The position numbers and the translations under genes were made by a program. A DNA stretch of 40,470 bases, taken from an uncultured Roseburia sp. (lineage in GTDB: Bacteria > Bacillota > Clostridia > Lachnospirales > Lachnospiraceae). Shown here one piece after another: positions 8,472 to 18,928 of the stretch (its first letter is position 1; each line of letters opens with the position of its first letter). Below the pieces are notes generated by a model. It worked only from the letters and a program-made list of their open reading frames with translations. It was not told where the DNA came from and did not search any database. The stretch covers positions 38,870 through 79,339 of the forward strand of contig CAJUNX010000005.1 of the NCBI GenBank assembly GCA_910587865.1, read 5' to 3'.

Positions 8472-8592
8472 GTTCTCCGTCCCCTCTCACTGATTCTAAA
8501 AAGGCACTTATTTTCTGAAACGTATACCCCAGATCGTACCGTGAACTCCGCTCTCTTTCTGACACTATACCTGCTCCCGTTTCCTCATCCAT
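8440..8592 (-). CDS. Possible small leader ORF overlapping the Rpn-type gene
   Basis: A 50-codon frame begins at ATG 8592, inside the leader transcribed from the promoter at 8614-8642, and ends 32 bases inside the Rpn gene in another frame. AAGG lies upstream of the ATG. The peptide has no recognisable domain. It could couple translation to the Rpn gene or be a remnant of a longer N-terminus broken by a frameshift. The evidence is only position and openness. Confidence 0.25.
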   Translation of the reverse strand: MDEETGAGIVSERERSSRYDLGYTFQKISAFLESVRGDGEHAENESCTGT

Positions 8593-8613
8593 CCTGCCTT
8601 TGTTTTCTAACAA

Positions 8614-8642
8614 ATTATAGCGCATTTAGATAAAATTGTCAA
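8614..8642 (-). promoter_or_regulatory. Perfect-consensus promoter of the Rpn-type gene
   Basis: TTGACA (8637-8642) and TATAAT (8614-8619) on the minus strand, 17-base spacer. This is an exact housekeeping sigma-factor consensus. The start would be near 8607, leaving a leader of about 135 bases before the Rpn ATG. Confidence 0.8.
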
Positions 8643-8747
8643 ATATCGGTCATTATTTTTGTGCATATTTACCAGTCATTTGCGTAATCAGAAAGCATTT
8701 CCTCCTATTATAAATCCTGTTACATTTTCGCTCTCTTCCAGTCCGTC

Positions 8748-9476
8748 TCACACCCCGAACAGCCCGGCCCAGTCCTCACTCGCAATAATCCGCCTGCTGG
8801 GTCTGTCCACATTCTCCAGCATGCTTTTAATCCGATTCTCCATCGTGATGTCGACAAAACGCCCGACATCGATCCCCCGCAGTTCAAAAAACAGGCCGGG
8901 GTTCTCATCGAACCTGTTCCCGATCCCGTAAAGCGCTGCCGCCACGTGCTTGCAAAGCAGCGCCCAGTCCGGGCAGCTGCACTGAAAACTGATCTCCTGC
9001 GGCCGCGGAAATAAGCCCCGCTCTCCGGTGAACAGCTCTTTTAATTCCTCCGGAAAATCCCCTTTTAACAGGCGGTCCAGATTCTCGATCTTATGCGCGC
9101 ACTTCTGGATCGCCTCCTGGCATCGGTCCTCCGAGAGCGGACTGATGAGAATCTGCACCTTATAGGGAGTCTTCCTTCTGCCCTGCACACGGGCCAGTAC
9201 CTTTCCCTTCTGGATCTTTAAATCCACAACCGCGCCGGTTCTGACATACCGCTTGCCGCGCTCAAGCCGGTTCTCATAATCCACATACTTTTCCAGATTC
9301 TCACACCACGCCGTTCCCCACCAGGTCGTGACAATCTTTCTTCCCCTGATCACAACCGGCTCGAGCACTTTCCCTTTCGCCTTCTCCTTCTTTACCGTCT
9401 GCCTGGCATTTCTCTGCAGGCTGGCCGTATCCGGCTGCTTAAAATTCTGACCTGTATCCCAGTAACTTCTGCTCAT
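8748..9476 (-). CDS. SWIM zinc-finger protein
   Basis: A 242-residue protein with a SWIM zinc finger CSCPDWALLCKH (Cys166, Cys168, Cys175, His177), a CxCx(n)CxH motif thought to bind DNA or protein. The N-terminal half carries TTWWGTAWCENLE (about residues 50-62), a conserved block of bacterial SWIM proteins that sit next to SNF2 ATPases. No enzymatic domain is seen. The gene lies 9 bases after the SNF2 helicase gene and is surely in the same transcript, so the two products probably act as one DNA-associated complex. The process they serve is not known. Confidence 0.88.
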   Translation of the reverse strand: MSRSYWDTGQNFKQPDTASLQRNARQTVKKEKAKGKVLEPVVIRGRKIVTTWWGTAWCENLEKYVDYENRLERGKRYVRTGAVVDLKIQKGKVLARVQGRRKTPYKVQILISPLSEDRCQEAIQKCAHKIENLDRLLKGDFPEELKELFTGERGLFPRPQEISFQCSCPDWALLCKHVAAALYGIGNRFDENPGLFFELRGIDVGRFVDITMENRIKSMLENVDRPSRRIIASEDWAGLFGV

Positions 9477-9485
9477 ATCTTCCTC

Positions 9486-12122
<2,637 letters not shown>

Positions 12123-12166
12123 CGTTTCCCTCCGTACCTGCCCGAACTGTCCTACTGATTTTTTCA

Positions 12167-12195
12167 ATTATATATTGTCTGGCCGTAATCCGCAA
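12167..12195 (-). promoter_or_regulatory. Promoter of the SNF2-SWIM operon
   Basis: TTGCGG (12190-12195), 17-base spacer, TATAAT (12167-12172) on the minus strand. Transcription would start near 12160, about 38 bases before the SNF2 ATG. Confidence 0.65.
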
Positions 12196-12275
12196 TCCGT
12201 TTTCAAAAAATATGATCGGTGATTCTGCAGGTACGCTCTGACTGCCGCGATTTCCGTTTTCTGACCATTATGTCT

Positions 12276-12321
12276 CATAAAAATAAGAGGAACTGACACA
12301 ATCTGCTGTGACAATTCCTCT
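12276..12321 (-). terminator. Terminator of the GH78 operon
   Basis: On the minus strand AGAGGAATTGTCACA (12321-12307) pairs with TGTGTCAGTTCCTCT (12300-12286): 15 positions with one G-U pair and one mismatch, a 6-base loop, then TATTTTTAT. It follows the mini-ORF, which therefore lies inside the operon transcript. Confidence 0.8.
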
Positions 12322-12333
12322 ATGATATTCCGT

Positions 12334-12423
12334 TCACCCGGTCAGCTCATCCATAATCACCTGTGCCGCTCTGGGATCTGCCCGACTCTCCACGGCTTCC
12401 GCCCACACCTTCGTGAGATTCAT
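12334..12423 (-). CDS. ATGA-coupled 29-residue mini-ORF
   Basis: A tiny frame whose ATG overlaps the stop codon of the GH78-like glycosidase (ATGA at 12423-12420) and which ends 13 bases before the operon terminator. The peptide begins MNLTKVWAEAVESR, contains DPRAAQVIMDEL and is predicted helical and mildly acidic. No signal peptide or known domain is seen. The ATGA overlap is the usual sign of coupled translation and the frame fills the space before the terminator, both in favour of a real gene. It could also be the detached C-terminal tail of a longer glycosidase after a frameshift. Upstream Shine-Dalgarno match is weak. Confidence 0.4.
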   Translation of the reverse strand: MNLTKVWAEAVESRADPRAAQVIMDELTG

Positions 12424-14861
12424 TCCGCTTTCGTCGTTCCTCTTCCATCAGCCGCAGTCACGACCTCCACGCCCTCCGGCGCCTCGTATGTCAGCTGTAA
12501 TTCTCCCTGTTCATCCAGCTTCCACTCCGCTTTTACCATGCCGCGCGGCGTGATCACCTCGCCCTTCGCAGCGGTCATGTAACCCGGATGCGGGGTAATC
12601 GCGATCGTTTCATACCCCGGAGACGCCGGCCGCACGCCGAGTACCACGGACGGCAGCTCGTAGAGCGCCAGCGCACCCCAGGCATGGCAGTCGCTCCGCT
12701 CGTTGACGCCGTCTTCCACGCACGTCGTCAGATTGTTCTTCACCATGTTCCGCCACAGATCCCAGGCATCCTTCGTCTGGTCGTACAGATCCGCCTTTTC
12801 CAGCGCGCGGAACAGGTAAAACGCCATGGCAACCGAACACTGCGCGTACTCTGCCCCGTTTCCGAGCGTGCGCCGCAGATTCTCACGGCCCGTCTCCACG
12901 GATACCGTATCGGTGAGCAGCGCGAAGACCTGACAGTGCTGGCTGTACTCCGCGACGCCCGGCCCGTCGGTCAGCATGCCGTTCTCATCCACACAGTATC
13001 TCTGCACCGCTTTTCGTACCGCGTCCGCACGGGAGAGATATTCCTCCGCCACGCCGCCGCGGCCGAGATAGCGCATCACCTCCGCGGCGTGGGTCAGACC
13101 CATGATGTAGAGCAGGCTCTCCATCGTAATGGGGCCCTTCCGGATCGCGGACGGCACGCCCGTGGTGGCATCCCACTGCGTCGTCCAGTCGATAAACGAC
13201 CAGTAGCGGGAGGCTCCGTTCATGCCGCCGACCTTGCCGACCATTCCCCGCTCGTCTAAATTCCGGTCAAAAAATTCCAGGATCCCGTCCACGGTCCCCA
13301 TATGCTGACGCAGGAACGCCCGGTCCCCGAAGTACATCATGTGATCGTACAGCATCATGATATAATAAATCGAAAATCCCGGAATGATATTCGGCCCGTA
13401 GCACGGATAGGAGCAGTTCGTCATCCCGTCCTCCCTCGCCGACCGGCGAAAATCATCCATACATTTTTTCGCCAGCCGGTCGTCCGCCGAGACCGCATAG
13501 GTGTAAAGGATCTGGCTTCTCGAGTCCATCGCGTACTGCAGCTGCTCGTAGAACGGACAGTCCTCGTAGGTCTCGTGCATACACCGCCGCAGCGTCCGAA
13601 GGCTGATGTCCCACACCGGTGCAAGGGTTTCATCCGACACCGTGACATTTGTTTTTGCCAGAAGCGGGTATCCCGTCTCCCGGTAGTCAAATCCCCCGAT
13701 CACAAGCGGCTCCTCCCCGGTTGTGATCTCAAGCCCGATGAAGCGGAAGGTGCGGAACCAGAACGGCTCATAGCATTCCGGACGCTCCCTTGTCCCGCAG
13801 CCCGCCACATGATAGGTGTCTGTAAAGCCGTGCAGATATCCGTTCTCCCAGTCCGTGCGGTCTTTTTTCTTCGGATGGCGGAGTCCTGCATGGGCGGCGT
13901 CTCCCCCCACGACCTTCTCCTCCCGCTGCACATACCCCTCCGAGGTCAGCAGTTCAATCTTTGCCCCGCGGCCCGCCCGAAGGGACATGGACAGATAGCC
14001 GGTCATAAGCTCCCCGGCACTGACCTCCACCGTCTCCCGGCTGTTGGGCGCGACGGTCACCGTCCCGCGGCCCGCAAGCATCGCGTTCCATTCATCCGCA
14101 CGTCCGGCAGTGCCGGACTGCCGTCCGAACAGTCCCTCAAACGATCTTTTTTCTCCCAGGATCGAGGGGATCGTGCGCGGGGTCAGACTGCCCGGGCTGA
14201 CCGCCTGCGACACGTCAAACATCGTGTACGGCGCTGCGGCCTGCCAGCCGGAGTCGTCATATCCCGCCGTCCGCCAGCCGGCTGTATCCGCATCCCCGGT
14301 GCGGTCCTCTAAGATCTGGAGCGGCGCAAAAAACGGGGATTCTGAGACGATTGTAAATCCTTTTTCCTCCCTGCACTTCCAGGAGGAGCCGCCCGAAATC
14401 CCGTGCCCCTGATCCTCCCGCACAATCGGATAGTCGCGCTTCGTCACGAGATCCGCCATCGGGCCGAAGCTTTTCTGCCGCTGCTCCTCACTCAGTACCT
14501 CCGCGACATAGAGCCCCGGCATCGTAGTGCGGAACATGCCGTGGTTGCCCTTTTTATGCGGGAGCGGATAGCGCAGCACCTCCGCCGCGATCACGTTCTC
14601 CCCTGCGGCAAGGTACGGCGAAAGCTCCACCTCATCGACATACCACACCAGCCGGTCGCCTTTTACCGGCCCGACCTCCGCGAGCTGCCCGTTCACCCAC
14701 AGCTTGTAGCGCGTATCCGCCGACACCCGTATCTTTCGTGACTCTGGCGCCTCATCTAAGACAAATGTCTTTCTGAAATACACCAGGTGACAGATCTCCT
14801 GATCCATCTGATCCCATCCCGGAATCCATATCCAGTTCGTCATCGGTATCTGAAATTCCAT
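12420..14861 (-). CDS. GH78-like alpha-L-rhamnosidase family protein
   Basis: Predicted glycosidase of the GH78 group, 813 residues. An N-terminal jelly-roll region (about 1-110) contains YKLWVNGQLAEVGPVKGD, typical of rhamnosidase accessory domains. The (alpha/alpha)6 catalytic region includes HETYEDCPFYEQLQYAMDSR (near residue 440), where Asp, Glu and Asp occupy positions like those in the usual GH78 DCPQRE...GD motif. The C-terminal beta domain begins near VVLGVRPASPGY. There is no signal peptide, so it should act on imported oligosaccharides. It is the last large gene of the sugar operon, 221 bases after the second permease gene. The active-site segment departs from classic rhamnosidases, so L-rhamnose as the true substrate is uncertain. 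Confidence 0.82.
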   Translation of the reverse strand: MEFQIPMTNWIWIPGWDQMDQEICHLVYFRKTFVLDEAPESRKIRVSADTRYKLWVNGQLAEVGPVKGDRLVWYVDEVELSPYLAAGENVIAAEVLRYPLPHKKGNHGMFRTTMPGLYVAEVLSEEQRQKSFGPMADLVTKRDYPIVREDQGHGISGGSSWKCREEKGFTIVSESPFFAPLQILEDRTGDADTAGWRTAGYDDSGWQAAAPYTMFDVSQAVSPGSLTPRTIPSILGEKRSFEGLFGRQSGTAGRADEWNAMLAGRGTVTVAPNSRETVEVSAGELMTGYLSMSLRAGRGAKIELLTSEGYVQREEKVVGGDAAHAGLRHPKKKDRTDWENGYLHGFTDTYHVAGCGTRERPECYEPFWFRTFRFIGLEITTGEEPLVIGGFDYRETGYPLLAKTNVTVSDETLAPVWDISLRTLRRCMHETYEDCPFYEQLQYAMDSRSQILYTYAVSADDRLAKKCMDDFRRSAREDGMTNCSYPCYGPNIIPGFSIYYIMMLYDHMMYFGDRAFLRQHMGTVDGILEFFDRNLDERGMVGKVGGMNGASRYWSFIDWTTQWDATTGVPSAIRKGPITMESLLYIMGLTHAAEVMRYLGRGGVAEEYLSRADAVRKAVQRYCVDENGMLTDGPGVAEYSQHCQVFALLTDTVSVETGRENLRRTLGNGAEYAQCSVAMAFYLFRALEKADLYDQTKDAWDLWRNMVKNNLTTCVEDGVNERSDCHAWGALALYELPSVVLGVRPASPGYETIAITPHPGYMTAAKGEVITPRGMVKAEWKLDEQGELQLTYEAPEGVEVVTAADGRGTTKAE

Positions 14862-14938
14862 CCCGCAGTTCCTCCTCTCTTATCTCAAATCATTCTGTTT
14901 TCACGATTCCGTTAAGCACAGTCGTCTCCCCCTGCAGA

Positions 14939-14980
14939 TGTGTATGGAGAATGACGATGCACAGCCGTCCTCCATGCACA
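14939..14980 (-). other. Hairpin in the leader of the GH78-like gene
   Basis: TGTGTATGGAG (14939-14949) pairs with CTCCATGCACA (14970-14980), 11 positions with one wobble, loop of 20 bases. It lies in the 221-base spacer between permease and glycosidase genes and has no U-tract. Confidence 0.45.
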
Positions 14981-15002
14981 TACCGCACTTCGCTATACGA
15001 AT

Positions 15003-15055
15003 CTGTCAATTCCGGCAATGCAAAAGGTTACATTTCCCCTGTCAATTCCGGCAAT
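15003..15055. repeat. 17-bp direct repeat before the GH78-like gene
   Basis: CTGTCAATTCCGGCAAT occurs at 15003-15019 and 15039-15055, 36 bp apart, in the spacer just past the permease stop. It could be a pair of protein-binding sites or a small duplication. Confidence 0.7.
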
Positions 15056-15082
15056 ACAGAAGCCTCACAGACTGACCGGCGC

Positions 15083-15988
15083 TTATCCCTTCACGGCCCC
15101 AACCGTAATGCCCTTCACGAAATACTTCTGGAAGAACGGATAGAGCACCATGATCGGCAGGATCCCGACCACCGAGATCGCCATACGGATACTCACGGAC
15201 GGCATCTCTGTCATCGACGTGGCTCCGCCGGCCGCCTGGGACACTGTGCTCGAGCTTAAGAACTGCACGTCCTGTAAGATCCGGTTTAACAGATTCTGTA
15301 AGCTGTAGAGCTCCGGTTTCGTCACATAGTAAAGTCCGTTCGTCCAGTCGTTCCAGTAGCCGATCCCGACAAACAGCCCGACCGTCGCCATGATAGGCAG
15401 AGACAGGGGCAGGATCATTTTTAAGAAAATCCGGAACTCCCCGGCTCCGTCAATTTTTGCCGCTTCGATCAGCTCCACCGGGATATTCTGAGCAAAATAA
15501 TTTTTCATCAGAATCACGTTGAACCCGTTCATCAGAAGTCCCGGGATGATCAGCGCCCAGATCGTGTTTTTCATATGAAAAACCTGCGTCCACATGATGT
15601 AGGACGGCACGATACCCCCGTTAAAGAGCATCGTAAAAAATACCAGAAACGAGATCACGTTGCGCGCCCGAAAATCCTTCCGCGAGAGCGGGTAGGCTAA
15701 CAGCGGCGTGATCACAAGACTTGTCACGGTTCCGGTGATCGTGATAATCAGGGTGATCCCGTAGGCGTTTAAGATATCCGCGGCCTTGTAAAACAGATAT
15801 TTGTACGCGGTAAAGCTGACGGATTTCGGGAGAAAGGAATATCCCTCTAAGATCAGCTCCTGCTCGCCCGTGATGGATCCTGCCGCCAGCACCCATAAGG
15901 GCAGGATCGCGCAGAGCGCAAAGATGATCAGAAACACATGGATCACTACCTGAAAGATTTTTTCTCCCCGACCTAATACGTTTGCCAT
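15083..15988 (-). CDS. Sugar ABC transporter permease, LplC/YtcP type
   Basis: Second channel subunit of a carbohydrate importer, 301 residues. It has about six membrane segments, the first at residues 11-33, and the ATPase-contact loop IEAAKIDGAGEFRIF...ILP, the EAA motif of sugar permeases. The C-terminus YFVKGITVGAVKG is typical of the LplC branch, which often imports oligosaccharides from plant or host glycans. The start at 15988 has GGAGG seven bases upstream; the open frame to 16078 runs through a hairpin-rich spacer and is not used. No ATPase gene is nearby, so a shared MsmX-like ATPase is expected. Confidence 0.92.
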   Translation of the reverse strand: MANVLGRGEKIFQVVIHVFLIIFALCAILPLWVLAAGSITGEQELILEGYSFLPKSVSFTAYKYLFYKAADILNAYGITLIITITGTVTSLVITPLLAYPLSRKDFRARNVISFLVFFTMLFNGGIVPSYIMWTQVFHMKNTIWALIIPGLLMNGFNVILMKNYFAQNIPVELIEAAKIDGAGEFRIFLKMILPLSLPIMATVGLFVGIGYWNDWTNGLYYVTKPELYSLQNLLNRILQDVQFLSSSTVSQAAGGATSMTEMPSVSIRMAISVVGILPIMVLYPFFQKYFVKGITVGAVKG

Positions 15989-16001
15989 TTTTTTCCCTCC
16001 A

Positions 16002-16077
16002 TGCCGGAGCATTTTTGCGAAGGCCGCGAGCCGGATATCAGATCCGGCTCTGCGATCACGGGTTTGCTGCTCCGGCA
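16002..16077 (-). repeat. Nested inverted repeats in the permease spacer
   Basis: Outer arms TGCCGGAGC (16002-16010) and GCTCCGGCA (16069-16077) enclose inner arms GAGCCGGAT (16028-16036) and ATCCGGCTC (16042-16050), all perfect. They would form a long branched RNA structure directly before the Shine-Dalgarno of the LplC-type gene. Confidence 0.75.
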
Positions 16078-16086
16078 CAAACCCGC

Positions 16087-16123
16087 GATTGAAAAATCAG
16101 CGCATCAGAGTGATTTTTCAATC
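16087..16123 (-). repeat. Perfect 13-bp inverted repeat after the LplB-type gene
   Basis: GATTGAAAAATCA (16087-16099) and TGATTTTTCAATC (16111-16123), loop 11 bases. It starts 11 bases past the LplB stop. It is AT-rich, so it is a weak terminator at best; mRNA processing or stabilisation is another possibility. Confidence 0.75.
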
Positions 16124-16133
16124 TTTCCTCCCC

Positions 16134-17153
16134 CTAGAACATCGCGTTTTCCGCGCTGAATTTCCGCACAACCGCATTTGCGGACAGCACGAGAATGAAT
16201 CCTACAATCGACTGGTAAAAGCCCGCCGCGGACGACATTCCGATATTACTCTGCTGCATCAGCGCGCGGTACACATAGGTGTCGATCGTCTGCGTCGTCG
16301 AGTAAAGCGTCCCCGAGTTCATCGGCATCTGATAGAACAGTCCGAAATCGGAGTAAAACATTCGCCCGATGCTCATGATGGTCAGCATGATCACCGTGGA
16401 TTTTAACAGCGGGATCGTGATGTAGCGGATCTGCGCCAGCTTCGTCGCCCCGTCCACCATGGCGGATTCATAGAGGGAGCGGTCGATGCCGATGATGGTG
16501 GACATATACACGATGGAGGAATAGCCCAGTCCCTTCCAGACATTGACAAAGAGCAGGATAAAGGGCCATTTGCCCGGATCGTTGTACCAGTCCACCGGAG
16601 GCTCCCCGAACGTCCGCAGGATACCGTTGATCAGCCCGGTGTCCCTGCTTAAGAATGCATACCCGATGTAGGCGCAGATGACCCAGGAGAGCAGATACGG
16701 GAGTAAAATCACGGTCTGGAAAAATCTGGTCTCAAACTTTCTTCTCAGCTCGCTTAACATGATTCCCGTGGCGATCCCCATCACCGTCCCCACCACGATG
16801 AACAGCAGGTTATAAAGGATCGTATTTTTCGTGATTAAAAATGCCGCGTCCGTCTTAAACAGATAGGTAAAATTGTCAAATCCGATCCAGGGGCTCTTCC
16901 AGATCCCCTTTGCGTAGTCGATCTGCTTAAACGCGATAAACAACCCGCACATCGGGCCGTAATTGTTGATCAGCAGATAGATCATTCCGGGCGCGATCAT
17001 CACCCAGAAGGGCCACTGCTTTCGCAGCGCCAGACTCTTATTCTTTGTTCTCACGCTCTCTTCCCCGCTTTCCATATTCTGTGATTTCTGGCTCTGAAAC
17101 AGAATCCTGATCTGTCGGATTCCTCCGCCTGCGGCATGTCGCTTCAGCGACAT
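16134..17153 (-). CDS. Sugar ABC transporter permease, LplB type
   Basis: First channel subunit of the carbohydrate importer. The core reads as a typical LplB: KQWPFWVMIAPGMIYLLI, then NNYGPMCGLFIAFKQIDY, and the EAA loop YESAMVDGATKLAQIRYI. The start is uncertain. ATG 17153 (339 residues) has GGAGAGG upstream but sits in a perfect inverted repeat (17135-17143/17146-17154), which may hide it. GTG 17054 (306 residues) fits the usual family length and removes a 33-residue extension without family features. It follows the binding-protein gene after an internal terminator. Confidence 0.88.
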   Translation of the reverse strand: MSLKRHAAGGGIRQIRILFQSQKSQNMESGEESVRTKNKSLALRKQWPFWVMIAPGMIYLLINNYGPMCGLFIAFKQIDYAKGIWKSPWIGFDNFTYLFKTDAAFLITKNTILYNLLFIVVGTVMGIATGIMLSELRRKFETRFFQTVILLPYLLSWVICAYIGYAFLSRDTGLINGILRTFGEPPVDWYNDPGKWPFILLFVNVWKGLGYSSIVYMSTIIGIDRSLYESAMVDGATKLAQIRYITIPLLKSTVIMLTIMSIGRMFYSDFGLFYQMPMNSGTLYSTTQTIDTYVYRALMQQSNIGMSSAAGFYQSIVGFILVLSANAVVRKFSAENAMF

Positions 17154-17154
17154 G
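17135..17154 (-). other. Inverted repeat over the possible LplB start codon
   Basis: CATGTCGCT (17135-17143) and AGCGACATG (17146-17154) are perfect arms around two bases. The ATG at 17153 lies in one arm. Folding of the RNA would block that start or mark a regulated one. Confidence 0.65.
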
Positions 17155-17259
17155 TTTCCTCTCCGCCGACGGATGGTATTCGCTGATACTCCACGTCTCA
17201 CGCAGATCCGTTCGTCCGTTTGCGGCCGCCTGTCGTATCATCATCCGGCAGATGTCCGG

Positions 17260-17295
17260 AAAAAGAGCCGCCGCTCTTTCCGCGGCGGCTCCCCG
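17260..17295 (-). terminator. Internal terminator after the sugar-binding protein gene
   Basis: On the minus strand GAGCCGCCGC (17291-17282) pairs perfectly with GCGGCGGCTC (17274-17265) over a 7-base loop, followed by TTTTTCC. It lies about 35 bases beyond the binding-protein stop and about 110 bases before the permease start. Partial read-through would give more binding protein than permease. Confidence 0.88.
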
Positions 17296-17326
17296 TTGCA
17301 CTGATTTCCTATTTTAAAACGTTTCC

Positions 17327-18928
17327 TTACTGTTTTTCCGCTTTCCAGGCGTCTAACTGCGCCTGCTTCTCTGCGATGATCTCCTGCAGTCCGGCGGAAT
17401 TCAACGCCTCGATAAACTTCGGCAGTTCCGTTTCCGGATTCACCGCGCCGCACTCGAGTCCGGGCAGATACTCGCTCGTCACATTCGTGACCGAAGCGAT
17501 CTGTGTGGACACCTTTGTGCTGTCATAGGAGAAGCCCATGACCGGCGTACACTGCGCATTCTTATTATTCGCATCCAGGCGCTCATACACGGAGGTATCC
17601 CTGCCCTCGCCCCAGATGTAGGAGAGGAACTGATTGCCGAAGAACCAGTCCATATTCAGGCCGTAGGTGGTGGTGTTTGCATCCACGCCCTCCGGGAAAT
17701 CGACGGTTCCGTCCGGCTTCACCTCATAGTGAACGCCCTCGATCCCCCAGTCAAGCAGGTTCACGATATCCGCGTTGGTGTACATCTCGTTTAAGAATTT
17801 CATCGCCGCTTCCGGATGCTCGCTAGTGGCGGAGATCGCAAAGCCAAGGGAATTGACATCCGTGGTTGCGATAAAGGGCTGTACCAGTTTGATGGATTCC
17901 ACCTCGACGCCTGTCGCTGTCGTGATCTGCTCCGCCTGACCTTCCTCGCCGATAATGAAGTAACCGGCGGTGCGTCCGTTCTTCACATAGGTATTGGCCG
18001 CCTCCTGCGTCGTCGTCGCATCCTCAAGGATGTATCCGGCCTGGTTCCACTCGTACGCATACTGCAGCAGCCTCGCATAGTCCTCCGACTCGTACAGGTT
18101 CGTAACAGTGCTGTCCTCACCCGGCATCAGGACACCCCTGCTGTCATTTAACATATCCACAAAGGGAACTCTCGTAAATGACAGGCTGTTGGGTGCGGTA
18201 GAAGTGGGCACCAGGCATACCAGCTCCGGGTGAGTCTCTTTAATCTTCGCAAACATCTCCCCGATCAGGTCCAGGTTCTCACAGTACTCGTCGAGATTTT
18301 CCGCCAGCTTTAACTGATCCACCGGCAGATCCAGCTCCTCGATCAGATCTTTTCGCAGCACGATGTTCATAACCGCCGCCTTGCCGTTGTAGGTGGGCAC
18401 CGCATAGAGGGAACCTGCGCTGGTGGTGGACTTTAAGAATTCCTCGCCCACAACCTCTTTAATGCCCGCGCCGTACTCGTCGATATAATCGTCCATGCAC
18501 ATCAGCTGGTTATTGGCCAGCCACGGGCTGTAGGTTCCGATAAAGCCCATCAGGTCTAACTGCTCGCCACCCGACTGCATCAGGCCGATCTGGTTGTTAT
18601 AGTTCGCCATCGAAATACCTTCGATATGTACCCGCACGCCGATCTTCGGCTCCGTGATCTTATTGATCTCGTCCTCGATCTGCTTCATGTCCACGGTCTT
18701 GGATAAGAAGGTCGCGAATACGATCTCCTCCACCTCTCCGTTTGCCGCCGCGCCGTCACCGCCTCCCGCGGCTCCCCCGGCCTTCTCCGTCCCGCCGGCA
18801 GCTCCTGCCGCCCCGGCGCTCTGTCCGCCCGCGGACGCACCCGCGTCATCTCCTCCGCCGCATCCGGCCAGCATTCCCACTGTCATCATTGCCGCGCATG
18901 CAAGCGCTGCCACTCGTCTCCGTCTCAT
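17327..18928 (-). CDS. Sugar ABC transporter solute-binding lipoprotein
   Basis: Extracellular lipoprotein that should capture the oligosaccharide for the LplB/LplC permeases. The 533-residue protein has a lipoprotein signal ending MLAGC (Cys23) and then a long Gly/Ala-rich linker (to about residue 65) that could hold the domain off the membrane through the wall. The rest is the large family-1 fold used by LplA-like proteins (INKITEPKIGVRVHIEGISM, later FLNEMYTNADIV). The start follows AGGAGG six bases upstream. It is the first gene of the sugar operon, downstream of the kinase and regulator pair. The ligand is inferred as a rhamnose-containing glycan only from the GH78-like gene. Confidence 0.92.
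   Translation of the reverse strand: MRRRRVAALACAAMMTVGMLAGCGGGDDAGASAGGQSAGAAGAAGGTEKAGGAAGGGDGAAANGEVEEIVFATFLSKTVDMKQIEDEINKITEPKIGVRVHIEGISMANYNNQIGLMQSGGEQLDLMGFIGTYSPWLANNQLMCMDDYIDEYGAGIKEVVGEEFLKSTTSAGSLYAVPTYNGKAAVMNIVLRKDLIEELDLPVDQLKLAENLDEYCENLDLIGEMFAKIKETHPELVCLVPTSTAPNSLSFTRVPFVDMLNDSRGVLMPGEDSTVTNLYESEDYARLLQYAYEWNQAGYILEDATTTQEAANTYVKNGRTAGYFIIGEEGQAEQITTATGVEVESIKLVQPFIATTDVNSLGFAISATSEHPEAAMKFLNEMYTNADIVNLLDWGIEGVHYEVKPDGTVDFPEGVDANTTTYGLNMDWFFGNQFLSYIWGEGRDTSVYERLDANNKNAQCTPVMGFSYDSTKVSTQIASVTNVTSEYLPGLECGAVNPETELPKFIEALNSAGLQEIIAEKQAQLDAWKAEKQ

Noticed and set aside
13302..14312. Plus-strand 336-codon ORF
   Set aside because: It is antisense to the GH78-like gene, Arg/His/Pro-rich in a way typical of antisense shadows, and shows no domain.
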